This document shows positions 10,703-22,889 of a stretch of DNA of 64,000 nt, one piece after another (position 1 is the stretch's first letter; every line of letters begins with the position of its first letter). Location of the stretch: NCBI GenBank assembly GCA_001643675.2, contig LSRY02000007.1, positions 129,001-193,000 of the forward strand, given 5' to 3'. Position numbers and translations under genes: made by a program. The stretch is from Monocercomonoides exilis (Eukaryota > Preaxostyla > Oxymonadida > Polymastigidae). The notes beneath the pieces are model-generated. The model saw only the letters and a list, made by a program, of their open reading frames with translations, was not told the DNA's origin and ran no database searches.

Positions 10703-11362
10703 CATTTCAAATATGAACGACTTTTTTTTTGCCCTTTGGTTTCATTATCTTTTAATCATTCAAGTTACAATGAAACTGTTTATAGCTTCATTGTTTGTAT
10801 TCAAATTAAAATAGATTGCTATAAAAAAATGAATATCTTTGGAGAATAATGTGGTATTTATTCCAGTTACAAGACTTGCTCAAGCAATGAACACAAATTA
10901 AAATATTGAACATATGTTTAAAATTGTTTTATTTTTTAAGATTTCGGAGACAAACGATGTTTCTATTATTTTTCGAAAAATACTCGCCTTGACATTCAAA
11001 AAAAATTTTACTTCCATTTATGAAAAACTCGATTATTATCAAAATATGAAGGTCCAAACAGGCCATCATTAAGAAAAGAGTACATGCATCACAATAAAAA
11101 TTCAATCTAATGTGAGCATTCTCGATGAAAAGAAAAAGGAAAGTCTCAAATCACAAAAAATTTATCAAAAAAAAAAAAAAAAAAAAATAAAAACATTTCT
11201 TTGTTTCTCTTCCTAATATAACATTAGCTGGTTTTAATAAACAGCCTTATTTGAACTTTTGTGAAGTATTGTTCCAACAATAAAAACAATGTTTTATAAC
11301 ATTTTATTCAAATACAAATCAAATTACAAAAAAATACCGGCGTAACAACTAACACATAGTGA
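10703..11362. other. Convergent spacer, peroxiredoxin/CYFIP 3' ends
   Basis: AT-rich, no gene seen; it includes a 21-nt poly-A run at 11167-11187. It must hold both 3' processing signals. Confidence 0.7.
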
Positions 11363-12943
11363 CTATATTCGTGCAGGTGGAGGCAAAGGATAGGCAACAC
11401 TGGACTTTTTGAGAGAATGCTGAAATGGAGACTGAATCAGCTGTGATGCAGAAGATGAGGGAGAAGAAGAAAGAGAAGAAGAAGATGAAGGAGAAGTTGA
11501 AGCAACCACTTCATCTTTTTCTCTGCTGCTCTTCAATGACCCACCTGCCTCTCCTGCCTCCTGCGCCTCCTTCATCATCATCATCTTCTTCTTCATCTCC
11601 CTCATCTCCTTCCTCTTCTCCGCCACATCTTCACTCAGCAGCATTCCCAGTGATATGTCTGGATATGCACAGGGAGCATTCGCACTCACACAGCCACAGG
11701 GATTGTCTAACGAAGGGAAGGACTCCATCAGCTGCACTGTGCGACGCTTGGCAGTGTGCTGGTGGATGTTGAAGAGAGAAGAGAGAGAGGAAAGAGAGGA
11801 AAGAGAAGAAGAAGAAGAAGAAGAAGAAGAAGAAGAAGAAGAAGAGGAGGAGGAGGAGGAGGAGGAGGAAGATGAGGTGGAACTGCGGAAAAGAGCTTGT
11901 GGAGAAGGATTGGCAGGAGGAGAAGGGAGTTTTGTGAGAGGGTGGAGGAAGACGGAAGAAGAGAGAAGAGAAGAGAAAGTGTTGAAGATGGCAGACACTC
12001 TGAGAGACCAAGTGGAATACGAAGGAGAAGAGAGAGAAATGGGCACAAAGGAAGAAGAAGAAGAAGAGGAAGAGGAGGAAGAATAAGAACTATTTGATTG
12101 CTCATTGTCAGAAGAGCTGGAAGAAGAAGAAGAAGCAGAAGAAGCAAAAGAAGAAGAAGAAGAAGACGACGACGACGAAGAAGATGATGAAGAATATGAA
12201 TTAGAAGACGAAGCAGACGAGTCCGAGCCATCCGCTCCATCAGCAGCAGATGGCGCATTCGACGAGTAGTAGATGAGATATCCCATCGAGTCAACAAGGT
12301 TGAATGTGCAGCAGTCGGCAAAGGGAAGCATCTGCCCACACAGATGGAGCATAGCACAGATGCCCATGATGAGCCCGTCGCCGTAATTCTCCCACAAATT
12401 GATGGGAAAGCATTCACAGGACGGGTTGTATGGCCTGGAGGGTGGGCGAAGAGAAAGCGAGGAAGAAGAAGAAGAAGAGGAGGAAGAAGAAGAGGAAGAT
12501 GGAGAAGAGGAATTTTCTGAAGAAGAAGAAGAAGAAGTTTGAGAAGGATTTGATCCATTTAAAGCAAAGCTATTTTGAGAGGCATAAGAACACGAGGCGA
12601 AAGAATGAGAGGTGTGGAAAGAGGAAATGAGAGCATCGAAGACAGAACAGCAGACTTCATACAACATTTTGGAATGTGCAGAAAGAGAAGAAGAAGAAGA
12701 AGAAGAGGAAGAAGAAGAAGAAGAAAGAGAAGAAGAAAGAGAAGAAGGATTTACAACACCACTTGCACTGAATGAATTAGAGGAAGCAGTGGCAGAACGG
12801 GAAGAAGGCGCAGAAGAAGAGCTTTTGAAGGGAGATTTCAGATGCTGTTCAGGAGAAGTGGGAGGAGGAGAGACAAATGTGTGTTTCGAATGGGGACTCA
12901 GAAAATACTCAAATGGAGAATAGAACAAATGAGAGGAAGAAGA

Positions 12944-12982
<39 letters not shown>

Positions 12983-15900
12983 AGAAGAAGAAGGAGAAGG
13001 AGAAGGAGATGATGATGATGATGACAATGATGAGAATGATTGAGAATATTGATTGGATTCATCATTTGCACCACCAAATCCTTTTCCTCCTTCCACTCTC
13101 ATCTTCCACATCTCCTCCTTCTTCTCCTCTCTCTCCTTTCCGACTGCTTCTGCAATCTCTTCCTTAACATCAGCAATGGCGTGATACAGCCGATGCACAA
13201 AGTATGTGAAGTAAGGTCTTCTGTGAATGAAGTGTGTCTGAAGAGCAGCTGGTGCCAGAGAGAGAGGGAAAAGAGACAGATTCGGATATCTTGATGAGGA
13301 AGAGGAAGAGGAAGAGGAAGAAGGAGAAGTTGAAGAAGAGGTTGGAGTGGTGGGGGAAGGAGAAGAGGGAGAAGAAGGAGAAGAAGGTGAGACGGGGGCT
13401 GTGTGGGATGAGGAGAAAGAGGCAGAAAGATGAGCTTGGGAAGAAGGAGAAGAAGATGACAATGAAGATGAAGATGAAGGAGTTGTAGATATTTTACATG
13501 AAATAGGACGAGAGGAATTTGTTGGAGTTGAAGAAGAAGAAGAAGAGGAAGAAGAGGAGGAGGAGGAAGAAGTGTGAGAAAGAATAGTTGGTGGGGGAGG
13601 AGGAGAAGAAGAGATGGAAGAAGGAGAGGAAGGAGATGTGGAAACAAGAGAAGAGGAAAAATGGGAAGAGAATGAAGACGAAGCTGAAGCTGAAGACGAA
13701 GACGAAGGGGAGTTTGGAGCAGGGGCATAATTAGCAGAAAGTGTCCGAGAAGAAGGAGAAGTGGACAAGGAAGATGAAAACAACGAAACAGAACCAGAAG
13801 AAGAAGAAGAAGAAGAAGAAGAAGAAGCAGAAGCAGATGAAGGAGAGGCAGAAGGAGAGAAGAAGGAATGATAGCTGAGCTTTTCAGGGTCGATGGCTGT
13901 GTGGATGAGCTCGGCAGGAGTGAGGTAGTCTCCAATGGAAGGCTCTTTCGGGTGGCGGAAGCGGATCGAGGCACGCAGCTCAACAGACTTCCTGCTGAAC
14001 GAGGAAGGAGAAGAGATGGAATCAGATGGAGCATCTTTATCTTTATCTTTATCTTTATCTTTCTCTTTCTCTCTTTCTTTCTGTTTGCTGTCTTCTTTCT
14101 CTTTCAATGCTTTTGCTGCTGTGCTTTTCGCTTTCTTGCCCAAAATTGTGTATTCGATCATATCAACACTGTTACTCTTCTCCTTCTCTTTCTCCTTCTC
14201 CCCTCTCCACTTCATCCTCTCCCTCTCCCTCTCCCTCACATTCATCGTCACTGCCTTCCCATACCCCATCGCCCCTGACCCCAAATTAAACATCTCTGAA
14301 TCAACTGCACTTAGCCCTTCATCCAACAGCAGCACCATCCCCAGCAGATTCCCCAGCCTCGTCATCGCACTCGCAAACTTCCTCAGCTCAGTCGAATGAG
14401 CATACAGCTCTTTCCTTCGCATAAACAGCTTCTTGTCCACGCTGCGTGCGTCTGAAGAAGAGGAAACCGTGTTTTCTCTCCCCAAATACGGCAGAGTGGC
14501 TGCCAATGCGACGCCTGCTGTGACGATCTCTTTGACAGCCGATGGCAGCTCATCTGAAAGCGACAGGAGGAAAAACGAGACTTCTTCAGGCTCAATCCAG
14601 CGCAGGAAGGAAAGGAGGTGAGGGGAAGAGGCAAAGAACTGGGTGTTTGTGCCTGTTGACTCGGCAAAAAGAGAAAGAAGATGTTTTGTGAAGAGTCTTT
14701 CTGGTGGAATGCGATTGAAGCGATGGCGCTGCATCCGGACACAATCAGAGAGAAGGCGAAGACAATCGCCAAAGACAGAAGGGAGAGAAGAGAGGATGGA
14801 GTCAGACTGAGAAGAGGAAGAGGAAGAGAATGACAAAGGAGATAAAAACACACTCGTACATCTCGAAGAAGAAGAAGAAGAAGAAGAGAAAGAAGAAGGA
14901 TCAGATGAAGAAGCCATTCCAACTGGATCACCTCCTTTGAGAAGAGATTGAGGTGGAGTAAGCATCATTCCAGGCACAAAGCGCATTGTGTTGAGGTTGA
15001 AGCGCATTCCCTCCACAACATCATTCACCGCCACATCAGCCATCCTCTGAGAGATGACAGAAGAGAAGCAGACGAGAGAGGACTTGCCTGTGCGGGCATT
15101 CATAATGTCCCTCCACGTGTTGCGTGCTTCAACTCTGCGGAAGAGCGACTGGTGGATCTCAAACAGCACACGCAGCAGAATGTCAGCAGCCACAACAGTC
15201 TCCCTCTTTGAGAAGAGAGCACACGCCACCTTCACATTCTCTGTCAGCATGTCTTCGATGCGCTCCACAAGAAGCGAGGAGAAGTCGATGCGGTGGCCGA
15301 CAATCGACACATTCCTGTCCAAAGTGAGCAGACTTGCGAACGGAATGAACGGCGGAGGAAAGCGAGACACGCCTTGCATCTGCTGCTTTCGTGACCGCAC
15401 TGCAAATGAGTCACCCAGCACAACAGAACCAGACAGCATCAGAGAAATCCGTCTGTGCGAAGGGTCGTTGTCACACGCAGCAGACGAGAGGGATCTGTCG
15501 CCCACAATTCCAGTCACACCTGGCGATACAAGAGACAAAGATGAAGAGGCTGTACGCTCCCCAATGCTGCCACTGCCACTGCTGTTATTGTTGATGCTGC
15601 TTCCATCACCTGCTCCATTCACACTGACTGTTCTTTCTCCTCCTCCTCCATTGATGATACTACTGCCTCCACCAACATAGCTTCCATATCCTCCTCCGCC
15701 ACTTCCTCCACTTCCACTGCTGCTGCTTCCATTCAGAGCCAAAAACACTCCACTCCCATTGCCACTTCCATTCCCACCACTTCCTCCTCCTCCTCCTCCT
15801 CCTCCAACACCTGTGATGCCACTCAGCACACTCAAAATGCCTCCCTTCTTCTTCCTCCTCAGTGACAAGCCCATCTCTCCGAACAGCCGATGCTCCGACC

Positions 15901-18783
15901 CCACAAACTTCAGCGAATTCACTCGCTTCGAGTGGCGGAAGATGGCAAACGGAAGCTCCACCCTCAGCTGCTCCATGCCCAATTTAGCCTCTCCTTCTAT
16001 CTCTTCAAACAGAAAACGAGACTTCAGATCTCTCAATGCAACATCTGCAGCGTCTGTGTACAACGATATCATCTGAATGACGTTGTCCATGTCACACACT
16101 CTGTTCTGCGAGGTGTGGTGTGTCAGAATCCAAGGCAGCGAGTCTTCGATCGGAAACTGCGACCTCCCTCTTCTCCTCGCCCGCTCCACGTATTCCTCTC
16201 TAAACCAGAGGAAGCCCAACGAAGAGAGCTGGAGGAGAGAGGCAGAGACGCAGCGGAGCAGAGAAAAGAACTGCAAGTCGCGAAGGAAGCAGAGGAGCTC
16301 CTGCTGGTCAGAGGAGTCGAGGAGAGAAGAGGAGAAGAGAGAGCGGGAGGAGAAAGGGGAGCGAGGGGAGGAGACGAAGGAGAGCACAGAACGGAGGAGG
16401 AAGAGCTGGGTGGGGGTTGGAGGGTGGGTGAGATGAGGGGGAGAGGAGGAAGAGGAAGAGGAAGAGGAAGAGGAAGAGGATGGCTTGGAAGTATTGGAAA
16501 GTGAAGAATCAACAGAAGAAGAAGAAGAAGAGGAGGAGGATGAAGATGAATGAGTGGGAGAAATGCTGAGAGAAGAGGAAGGGAGTGAAAGAGGAGGCGG
16601 AGCAGCTGGTTGGAAAAGTGGAGCTGAAAAGGAAGGAAGCGGACGAGTTGGCACTTGTGGGACAGAACTGTCCACAAAAGCAGAAGAAGTCGTTGGCGAA
16701 AGAGAAACCTGTGGATAAGAAGAAGCATTCGAAGCATTCGAAGAGGAAGAAGAAGGAATATAAGGAGCAGGTGGTGCAAATGACCCAAAATAGTCCAAAA
16801 GAGGATCAGTAACACTTGAGCTTCTGTTATTCTGTTCATCTTCTCTTCTCCTTTCGCTTTCAGATGAGTTGTTGTTGTTGTTGTTGTTGATATCATCAGC
16901 ATCTGTTCGAGGCATTGGAATGCTTTGTGGTGGAACAGGCGAAACTAACACATCTTCTGCCTCATCCTCATCAATAAGCACAACATCATCTGTATTGTTG
17001 TTTTCTTCCTCTTCATCATCGTCATCTTCGTCATCGTCTTTATCCTCTTCCGTTTTTGAATTCCTCATTTTTTGTCTTTCTTTTGTTTTGCTCTCTGAAA
17101 TGCTTCTTTCCATTCCTCCAACAAATTCTCCTCCTTCCTCATTCCCCATCCTCCTTTCTCTCTCTCTCTCTCTCTCCCTCTCCTTCTCCTTCTCTCTCAT
17201 CTCTCTCCTCCTCCTCACCCTCGCCTTCCTCTCCTTTTTGTCCCTCACGCCCATCCCCACCTGCTGCACCACCGCCATCAGCTCTGCCCCTTCCTTCGAC
17301 CTCTTCCCACCTTTCTTCCTCACCTTCTCTGACAGCTTCTCCACCACATACAGACACAAATCTTCCACTTCTCTCATCATCACCTCGTCTGCGGCTGCTT
17401 GGAGTGCCTCTTTCTCCTTCAGCATCTGCCCCGCCAGGCTTTTGATGCACCCAACCACGACTGTCAGTGCTGAGCGCTCTTCCACACTCAGATTGTACCT
17501 TATGCACCGCTCATAATCAGACACCTCTTCTGTCTTCATCTGTTTGAAAGGCAGCCCCGCCGCCTTGTTGATCAGTGCCTCGTCATTCAGTGCTTGCACC
17601 AGCTGTTCATTGGAGGCAGAGAGAGAATATTTGGCTGCCAAGAACTCGATCAGAAAGCGCTTCATGCGGCAGAGGAGGACAAGGGCAGAGAGGGTGAGAG
17701 AGGCAGAGGCCGTGTAGATGTCGATGGAGCGGCTGTTGGATAGGGAATAGCGAATGACACGGAGGAAGACGGGCTGGCGGGAAGAGGCAGAGGAAGAGGA
17801 GGAGGAGGAAGAGGAGTAGGCAGAAGAGAAGGAGGCAGAGAAGGAAAAGGGAGAAGGGAGAAGAGACGGGAAGATGGAGAAAGAAGGAGGAGAGGAAGGA
17901 AGCAGAAGATCAGTCAGAATGGAAGAATTAGATGAATTATTATTATTATTATTTGCAGAAGAAGAAGCAGAAGAAGAAGAGGAATGTTCTGATTGAATGG
18001 AATAAGATCCGCTGGTAGAAGTGATAGAGGAAGAGAATGTTGTTGAAGGGAGAGAAGAAGAGGTACGCGGATTGGGAGGAAGAGGAGGGAAAGAGAAAGG
18101 GACATCATCAATTGGAAGGGGGAGAGGAGAAGAAGAAGAAGCAGATGAAAGATTGTTGAAGGAAGAGGAAGAAGTCAGAGAAGTTGAGGATGAGTGGAGA
18201 CTGCTGGAACGACTGGCTGGTTTGGCAAAAGAAGAAGAAGAAGCAGAAGAAGAAGAAGAAGAAGCAGATTTTGAGTTCTGCATAGCTTCCATGATGACAC
18301 TGGATGAATAAGCATAAAGAGAAGAGAAAAAGGAAGGAGAGGTGGGAGAAGTGGGAGTTTTGGGAGAGGAAGAAGGGGAAGAGGAGGAAGAGGAGGAAGA
18401 AGAGGAAGAGGAAGAAGAAGGAGAAGAAACTTGAGTCAAAGGAGAAGCATTAGAATTGTATGAAGGCAGTCCCATCAGACCTTCCTTGTCAGTCGGTGTC
18501 AGCTTTGCCGAAATGATGCGTTCTCTTTCCATTTTGATTCTCTCCTGCTCTTTCTCTCTCTCACTCACTTTCTTCCCTTTCCTCTCCCTCTCCCTCTCCT
18601 TCCGCTTGTATTCCTTGTTCTCCTTCAGCATCTGGCTGATGTACCCCAATTTTGCTGTAATTGCTGCGGTTGTCCGCTCAAATGCTGCTGCCTTCTGAAT
18701 GAGTGCACGCGCTGCTGGAAGAGGCGCCTCGTTCCAGCGAGACTGCTGCTCAGGCCAGAATTTGCACTGAGAGAGAATTACAA

Positions 18784-18826
<43 letters not shown>

Positions 18827-20659
18827 AATAGAAATATTTGAAATAGAATAAGCAATATAAAAATAAAAGAATTAAATGAAAAAAAAAAAAGAGAAATGAA
18901 TGAATGTTGAACATAAAAAATGAACATATTCAATAAAAAAAAATGCTTAATTGACAATACCATTTTCACGAATTTGAGTGTGATGAAAGTGAGTTCGTAG
19001 TACAAAGGTATTCGTGGGTGCTTGATGAGAAACCCTTTCAGCCCATCGAGATCGATCTTGAAGTCCTTCTTCAGCACACTCCCTCTCTTTTTGATGTTCC
19101 CTTTTGTTGTCTCGCTCTCCCTCACTCTCCCGCCATCCACGCTTCCTCCACCCAAATAGACTCTTTCCCTCTCAAACACCATGTTTCCTGTGCCCATCAG
19201 CTTCATCAGCCGAATCACAGACATAAACTGAAAACCCTCTTCTTCTCTCTCTCCTCCTCCTTCTCTTTCCTCTGCTGCCCCTCTGCTTCCACACCCTCTT
19301 CCTCTGCTCGCTATCTTCATCCTCTCCACCAGCGATCTTCCATTCCTCCTCTCCTCCTTCCACTCCTTCTCTGCCACCACTTCCATCCCATCCAGAAGAT
19401 ACAGACAGAGCGACGCTACTCTCAACAGCATGTGCCTTTCTGTAGGTGAAAAGGGTGTGTGACGGCGGTACAATGACAGAATTTCATTCAGAATGTTTAT
19501 AAGTGGGAGGGAAACACTGGATGAGAAGTAGAGATGGGTGGAAGATGAGCAGAGAAAAGAACAAAATGTTAATTGTTTTTATCATTTTTTTCAAATAAAA
19601 AATGCAAATTTCCGCAAATGATAAACAAAAAAAGAAAAATTACAATCAATAAATGAAAAATTCAAAAAGCAATCAAAAAGACACACCCCCAAATTGATTC
19701 CATCTTTCCTTTTATTTGATCGACAATTGAATTTGCAGATCCGAAAAACCTCTGCATATCATCCAAACTTCCTGAAAGATCAGAAGGCTCGTTTTCGCGC
19801 GTTGCAGCGATAAGACGCTTATAATAGGATATATCAGTTGTTGGAGATTCTTTTCTAGATTTTAATTCATTGAGAACAACAACTTTATCAAGAGTTTCAA
19901 TTAGTTCATATAGTAATGGTTCAGATATGATATCCTATAAAAAATAAAAGAAATAAAAGGGTTATAGAAAAAACTATTCTATGTTCAAAGTAAATGCCAC
20001 ACCGTTTCAGGATTCAAAGATGATAAAAACTCAAATATATCGACAAGAAGTGTCGAAAAATCGATTGAAAATCGAAAAAATGCAAGTAACTTGTAGAGGC
20101 GATTTTCAAGAAGTGATAGCTGTTCTTTTGTTATTCTTTTTAAAATTGTTGGCGCTATTCCTTGCTTCTTCTGAAAAAAAAAATATTTTAGCTTTCAAAA
20201 TAACTTTTAATGTAAACAAACTTCTTGAAGAGCAGAAAATGTAACAGATAAGCTTCGAAATGTATACATCATCGCAATGTAGGAATCAGCTTGCTTTCTC
20301 ATCATTGACTTGAAAGACGTTTTTTCCCCCCAGAAAATAGAAAAGAAAAGAAAACATTTGTTAAAATAAAAATTTGAAGGTAGTAAAGCGAAAGAAAGGC
20401 AAACCAACAGCATTGCTATCTCACTTTCATTTCTTTGTTGAATTTTAAATCTTTCAAAATCAATAAAATCCCAAGGATTGCAATCAAGAGGCTGATATAT
20501 ATCCTGACTTGTAATTGTGATAGCACGTTCAGCCGTATGTATTGTATGCGATGATGAAGTGAACAGCATTTTATCGATTTCATTTATATCACGATCAATT
20601 TGTGAAAACGTGTTCTGAGCAGTATTCTCATTATTCTTTTCCATGATCGTATTAACCAT
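11363..20659 (-). CDS. CYFIP/Sra1/PIR121 family protein, giant Ser-rich form
   Basis: A subunit of the WAVE regulatory complex, which links Rac GTPase to Arp2/3-driven actin assembly. Proposed exons: 20405-20659, 20222-20308, 20003-20170, 19687-19934, 18961-19516, 11363-18766; introns are 51-194 nt and all phases agree, giving about 2,905 aa against about 1,250 in animals. Conserved blocks appear in family order: ADSYIAMMYTFRS, VVLNELKSRKES with SYYKR, SPTERHMLLRVASLCLYLLDG (split: SPTERHMLL then CLYLLDG), YERCIRYNLSVEERSAL, LWFREEY with QFPIEDSLPWIL, RNVSIVGHRIDFSSLL, and near the C-terminus ENYGDGLIMGICAMLHLCG. Between them lie long poly-Ser, poly-Gly and Lys/Glu-rich inserts. The first intron (20309-20404) keeps frame and was placed by homology. 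Start is the first ATG, 26 bp from the divergent PDI start. Confidence 0.9.
11771..11874. repeat. (GAA)n/(GAG)n purine tract in CYFIP exon
   Basis: One of many purine-only blocks on the plus strand of the CYFIP gene (others near 12445-12540, 12675-12760, 12930-13015, 13800-13850). On the coding strand they are TCT/TCC repeats translated as poly-Ser. Confidence 0.9.
18783..18826. repeat. (TAAA)n microsatellite in CYFIP intron
   Basis: About 11 tetranucleotide units within the intron 18767-18960, close to its 3' end on the minus strand. It makes this the longest of the gene's introns. Confidence 0.9.
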
Positions 20660-20685
20660 TGCAATTTTCTGTGTTTATTCAATTC
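20660..20685. promoter_or_regulatory. 26-bp divergent spacer between two start codons
   Basis: Only 26 bases separate the CYFIP start (20659, minus) from the PDI start (20686, plus). Both transcripts must begin inside or across this gap, so promoters probably overlap and each gene's upstream element may lie in the other's coding sequence. The second CYFIP Met (20644) would widen the gap to 41 bp. Confidence 0.6.
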
Positions 20686-22168
20686 ATGTTAAATTTATTT
20701 ATTTGCGTTTTTAACATTTATCTAACATGTTTTTGTGAAGTCGTACAACTTACAGAACAAACTTATGGTGAATTTTTAAAGAATAACAATGCTTTTGTGA
20801 GATAGTTTGTTTTTTTAAATTAATACATGTAATAATTTCTGTAATTTTTCTTTTAGCATTTCAACTGGATGCGGCCATTGCACCAGGTCAGGTCCACCAT
20901 TTCAAAAATTGGCATATAATTTTGCAAATTGTTCGGAGCGTATCAGTTTTGCAGAAGTTGACTGCGTTTCTCATCAATCCGTTTGTAAATCTGCTCAAAT
21001 ATCATCGTATCCAACTTATGTTCTACATAGAAAATTAACAAGTGATGTTGATATTTATGAAGGAGATCGAAGTGTGAAGCATATGACAAAATGGTTGAAA
21101 AAGAAGATAGGATACTTCGTTTATGAGACAAAAGCAAACATTACAGAACTCAATTGCTCTACATTCAACAAAATCGTTATGGATCCATCAGAGAATGTTT
21201 TTGTCACTTTTGTATCTGATTGGTGTCATTATTGCAAAGAATTTTTACCAATTCTTTCAGAAACATCAAAATTGTTTTATCCTGAAGATCATGTCCGCTT
21301 TGCAATTATCAATGCTGAAAAGAATGCAAAATGCCTTTATTCTTATAACATCCAATCGTATCCACAAATGAAGTTTTTCCCTGCCTACTCTTTGAATGAA
21401 ACTGATCAAAGAAAATTCGATTCAAATGAGATGAAAGGTACCAATAAAATAGTGAATTTCAAGGGGGAGCGGAGTGTCGAATACCTTACAGAATGGATTA
21501 ACAAGCAGACGGGTACTACATTTCGTTCTCCAGATGGGGTCTGGGAGGATTCCGGCATTGTTGATCATTCCATTGCCAATGCAATTACAAATGTTATCCA
21601 CTCTAAGATAGGAAAGCCAATTTCCAAATTGAAGTGCGAAAAGGTTCAGAAAGAAGTAATTGCGGACGACGACGATGATGAAGAAGATGAGGAAGCTGAA
21701 AATAATGCTGATGCAAGTGAGCATTTACACACAGGAACTGAGAACAATAAAACTTTACAAAAATCTGCAAAAACTGAAATTAATGAAGATAACCAGCAAG
21801 TTGACGAATCAAAGAAAGAAGGAAAGATGAAAAAAGAAAGAAAAGTATTGAAAGAAATTCTGGTGCCTCATGTTGAATCTTTTGATCCTCCTCCTTTTGA
21901 ACAATCGCTGAAGGAAGCAAACCATCTCATCGAAACCAAAATTCGCAATTCACCTGTTAAGGAGCATTTGTTGAGGTATCTGAATCTTTTCCTTTCTGGA
22001 GAAAGAGATTTGGACTGGTTTGCAAAAGAAAGAATGAGATTAGAATTGACATTGAAAAGCGATGGAGGCAGAAGAGCAGCGGATGACCTCAAACTCAGTT
22101 TAATAATAAGAAAGAATCTAATTTCTCTGTTTAGAGAGAGAACTGTACACAGTTGGGACCATTGCTAA
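20686..22168 (+). CDS. Protein disulfide isomerase with two thioredoxin domains
   Basis: An ER-lumen enzyme that forms and rearranges disulfides in secreted proteins. Exon 1 is 20686-20804 and exon 2 is 20857-22168; the 52-nt intron (GTTTGT...TTTTAG) completes a codon at its edges and rejoins the first active site. The protein (about 476 aa) starts with a signal peptide (MLNLFICVFNIYLTCFC), then EVVQLTEQTYGEFL, typical of a mature PDI domain. Domain 1 has the TGCGHCT active site and cis-Pro in SSYPTY; domain 2 has DWCHYCKE and cis-Pro in QSYPQM. An acidic stretch near 21665-21700 and a C-terminal helical part that may match the ERp29-like domain of some PDIs follow. It ends HSWDHC, so there is no KDEL-type signal. 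The large client genes downstream are Cys-rich surface proteins. Confidence 0.92.
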
Positions 22169-22889
22169 ATGAATTAACTGTTCATGTGGAACGTCAACAT
22201 TACACTTTTTGAAACTGAAATCAACCATTGAGATCAGTTTGGGTTGAGAAAAGGAATTATTTGGGGAAATTTCGTGAAAGATAGTTTTTGGTCTTTGGAA
22301 AAGTTTTTGTGTAATATGAAAAAGGATATACGAACAATATTATTAACCTATTATTTGCTTGTGAAATCTTTTTTTATTTATATTTGGTAACGAAAAATTA
22401 TTTGCACTGCAAATTTTTCAGTTCGAGCAAATTGATATTTCATTTTTGTGAAACTAATAATTTATATTCGGAAATTACTTATTTCCGAATGCATTTCGCA
22501 AAATCTCAAAATTTACAAGATAGAATTTCAATTACTTTTGTTGAATAATTCATTCTTTTTCACAAATTTTGACATTGAAACACACACGAAAAAATGAAGA
22601 TTTAGTAAATCATTTTCAAAATTTTTCAGTTCAATCAATTATTTGTTGACTACTGTGAAGATTATCCCCTTTCTCCTTTCACTTTGTATCTCTCTTTCCC
22701 TTTCTCTCTTTCCCTCTCTCTCTCTGTCTTTTTTTTTTTTTTTTTTTTTAATTCACCGTTGCTGCGTCACACATTTATTTTTTTTTTTTATTATTTTTTT
22801 CATTGAAGATTGAAAATGCAAAATGATAGAATTGTGTGATTGAGAATTAAATGTTTAATGCATCAGATCAATAAATTTTTCCTTTCATA
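22169..22889. other. AT-rich spacer with pyrimidine tract
   Basis: No gene seen. A pyrimidine-rich tract at 22687-22749 (CT-rich then poly-T) is the main landmark. Confidence 0.7.

Noticed and set aside
11425-13490. Plus-strand poly-Glu/poly-Lys open frames
   Set aside because: They are the reverse strand of the CYFIP poly-Ser exon; the minus strand carries the family motifs.
20791-20810. PDI exon 1 ending at the GTGAGA donor (20797)
   Set aside because: It puts exon 2 out of frame; the donor GTTTGT at 20805 restores the frame and gives the expected sequence before the CGHC active site.
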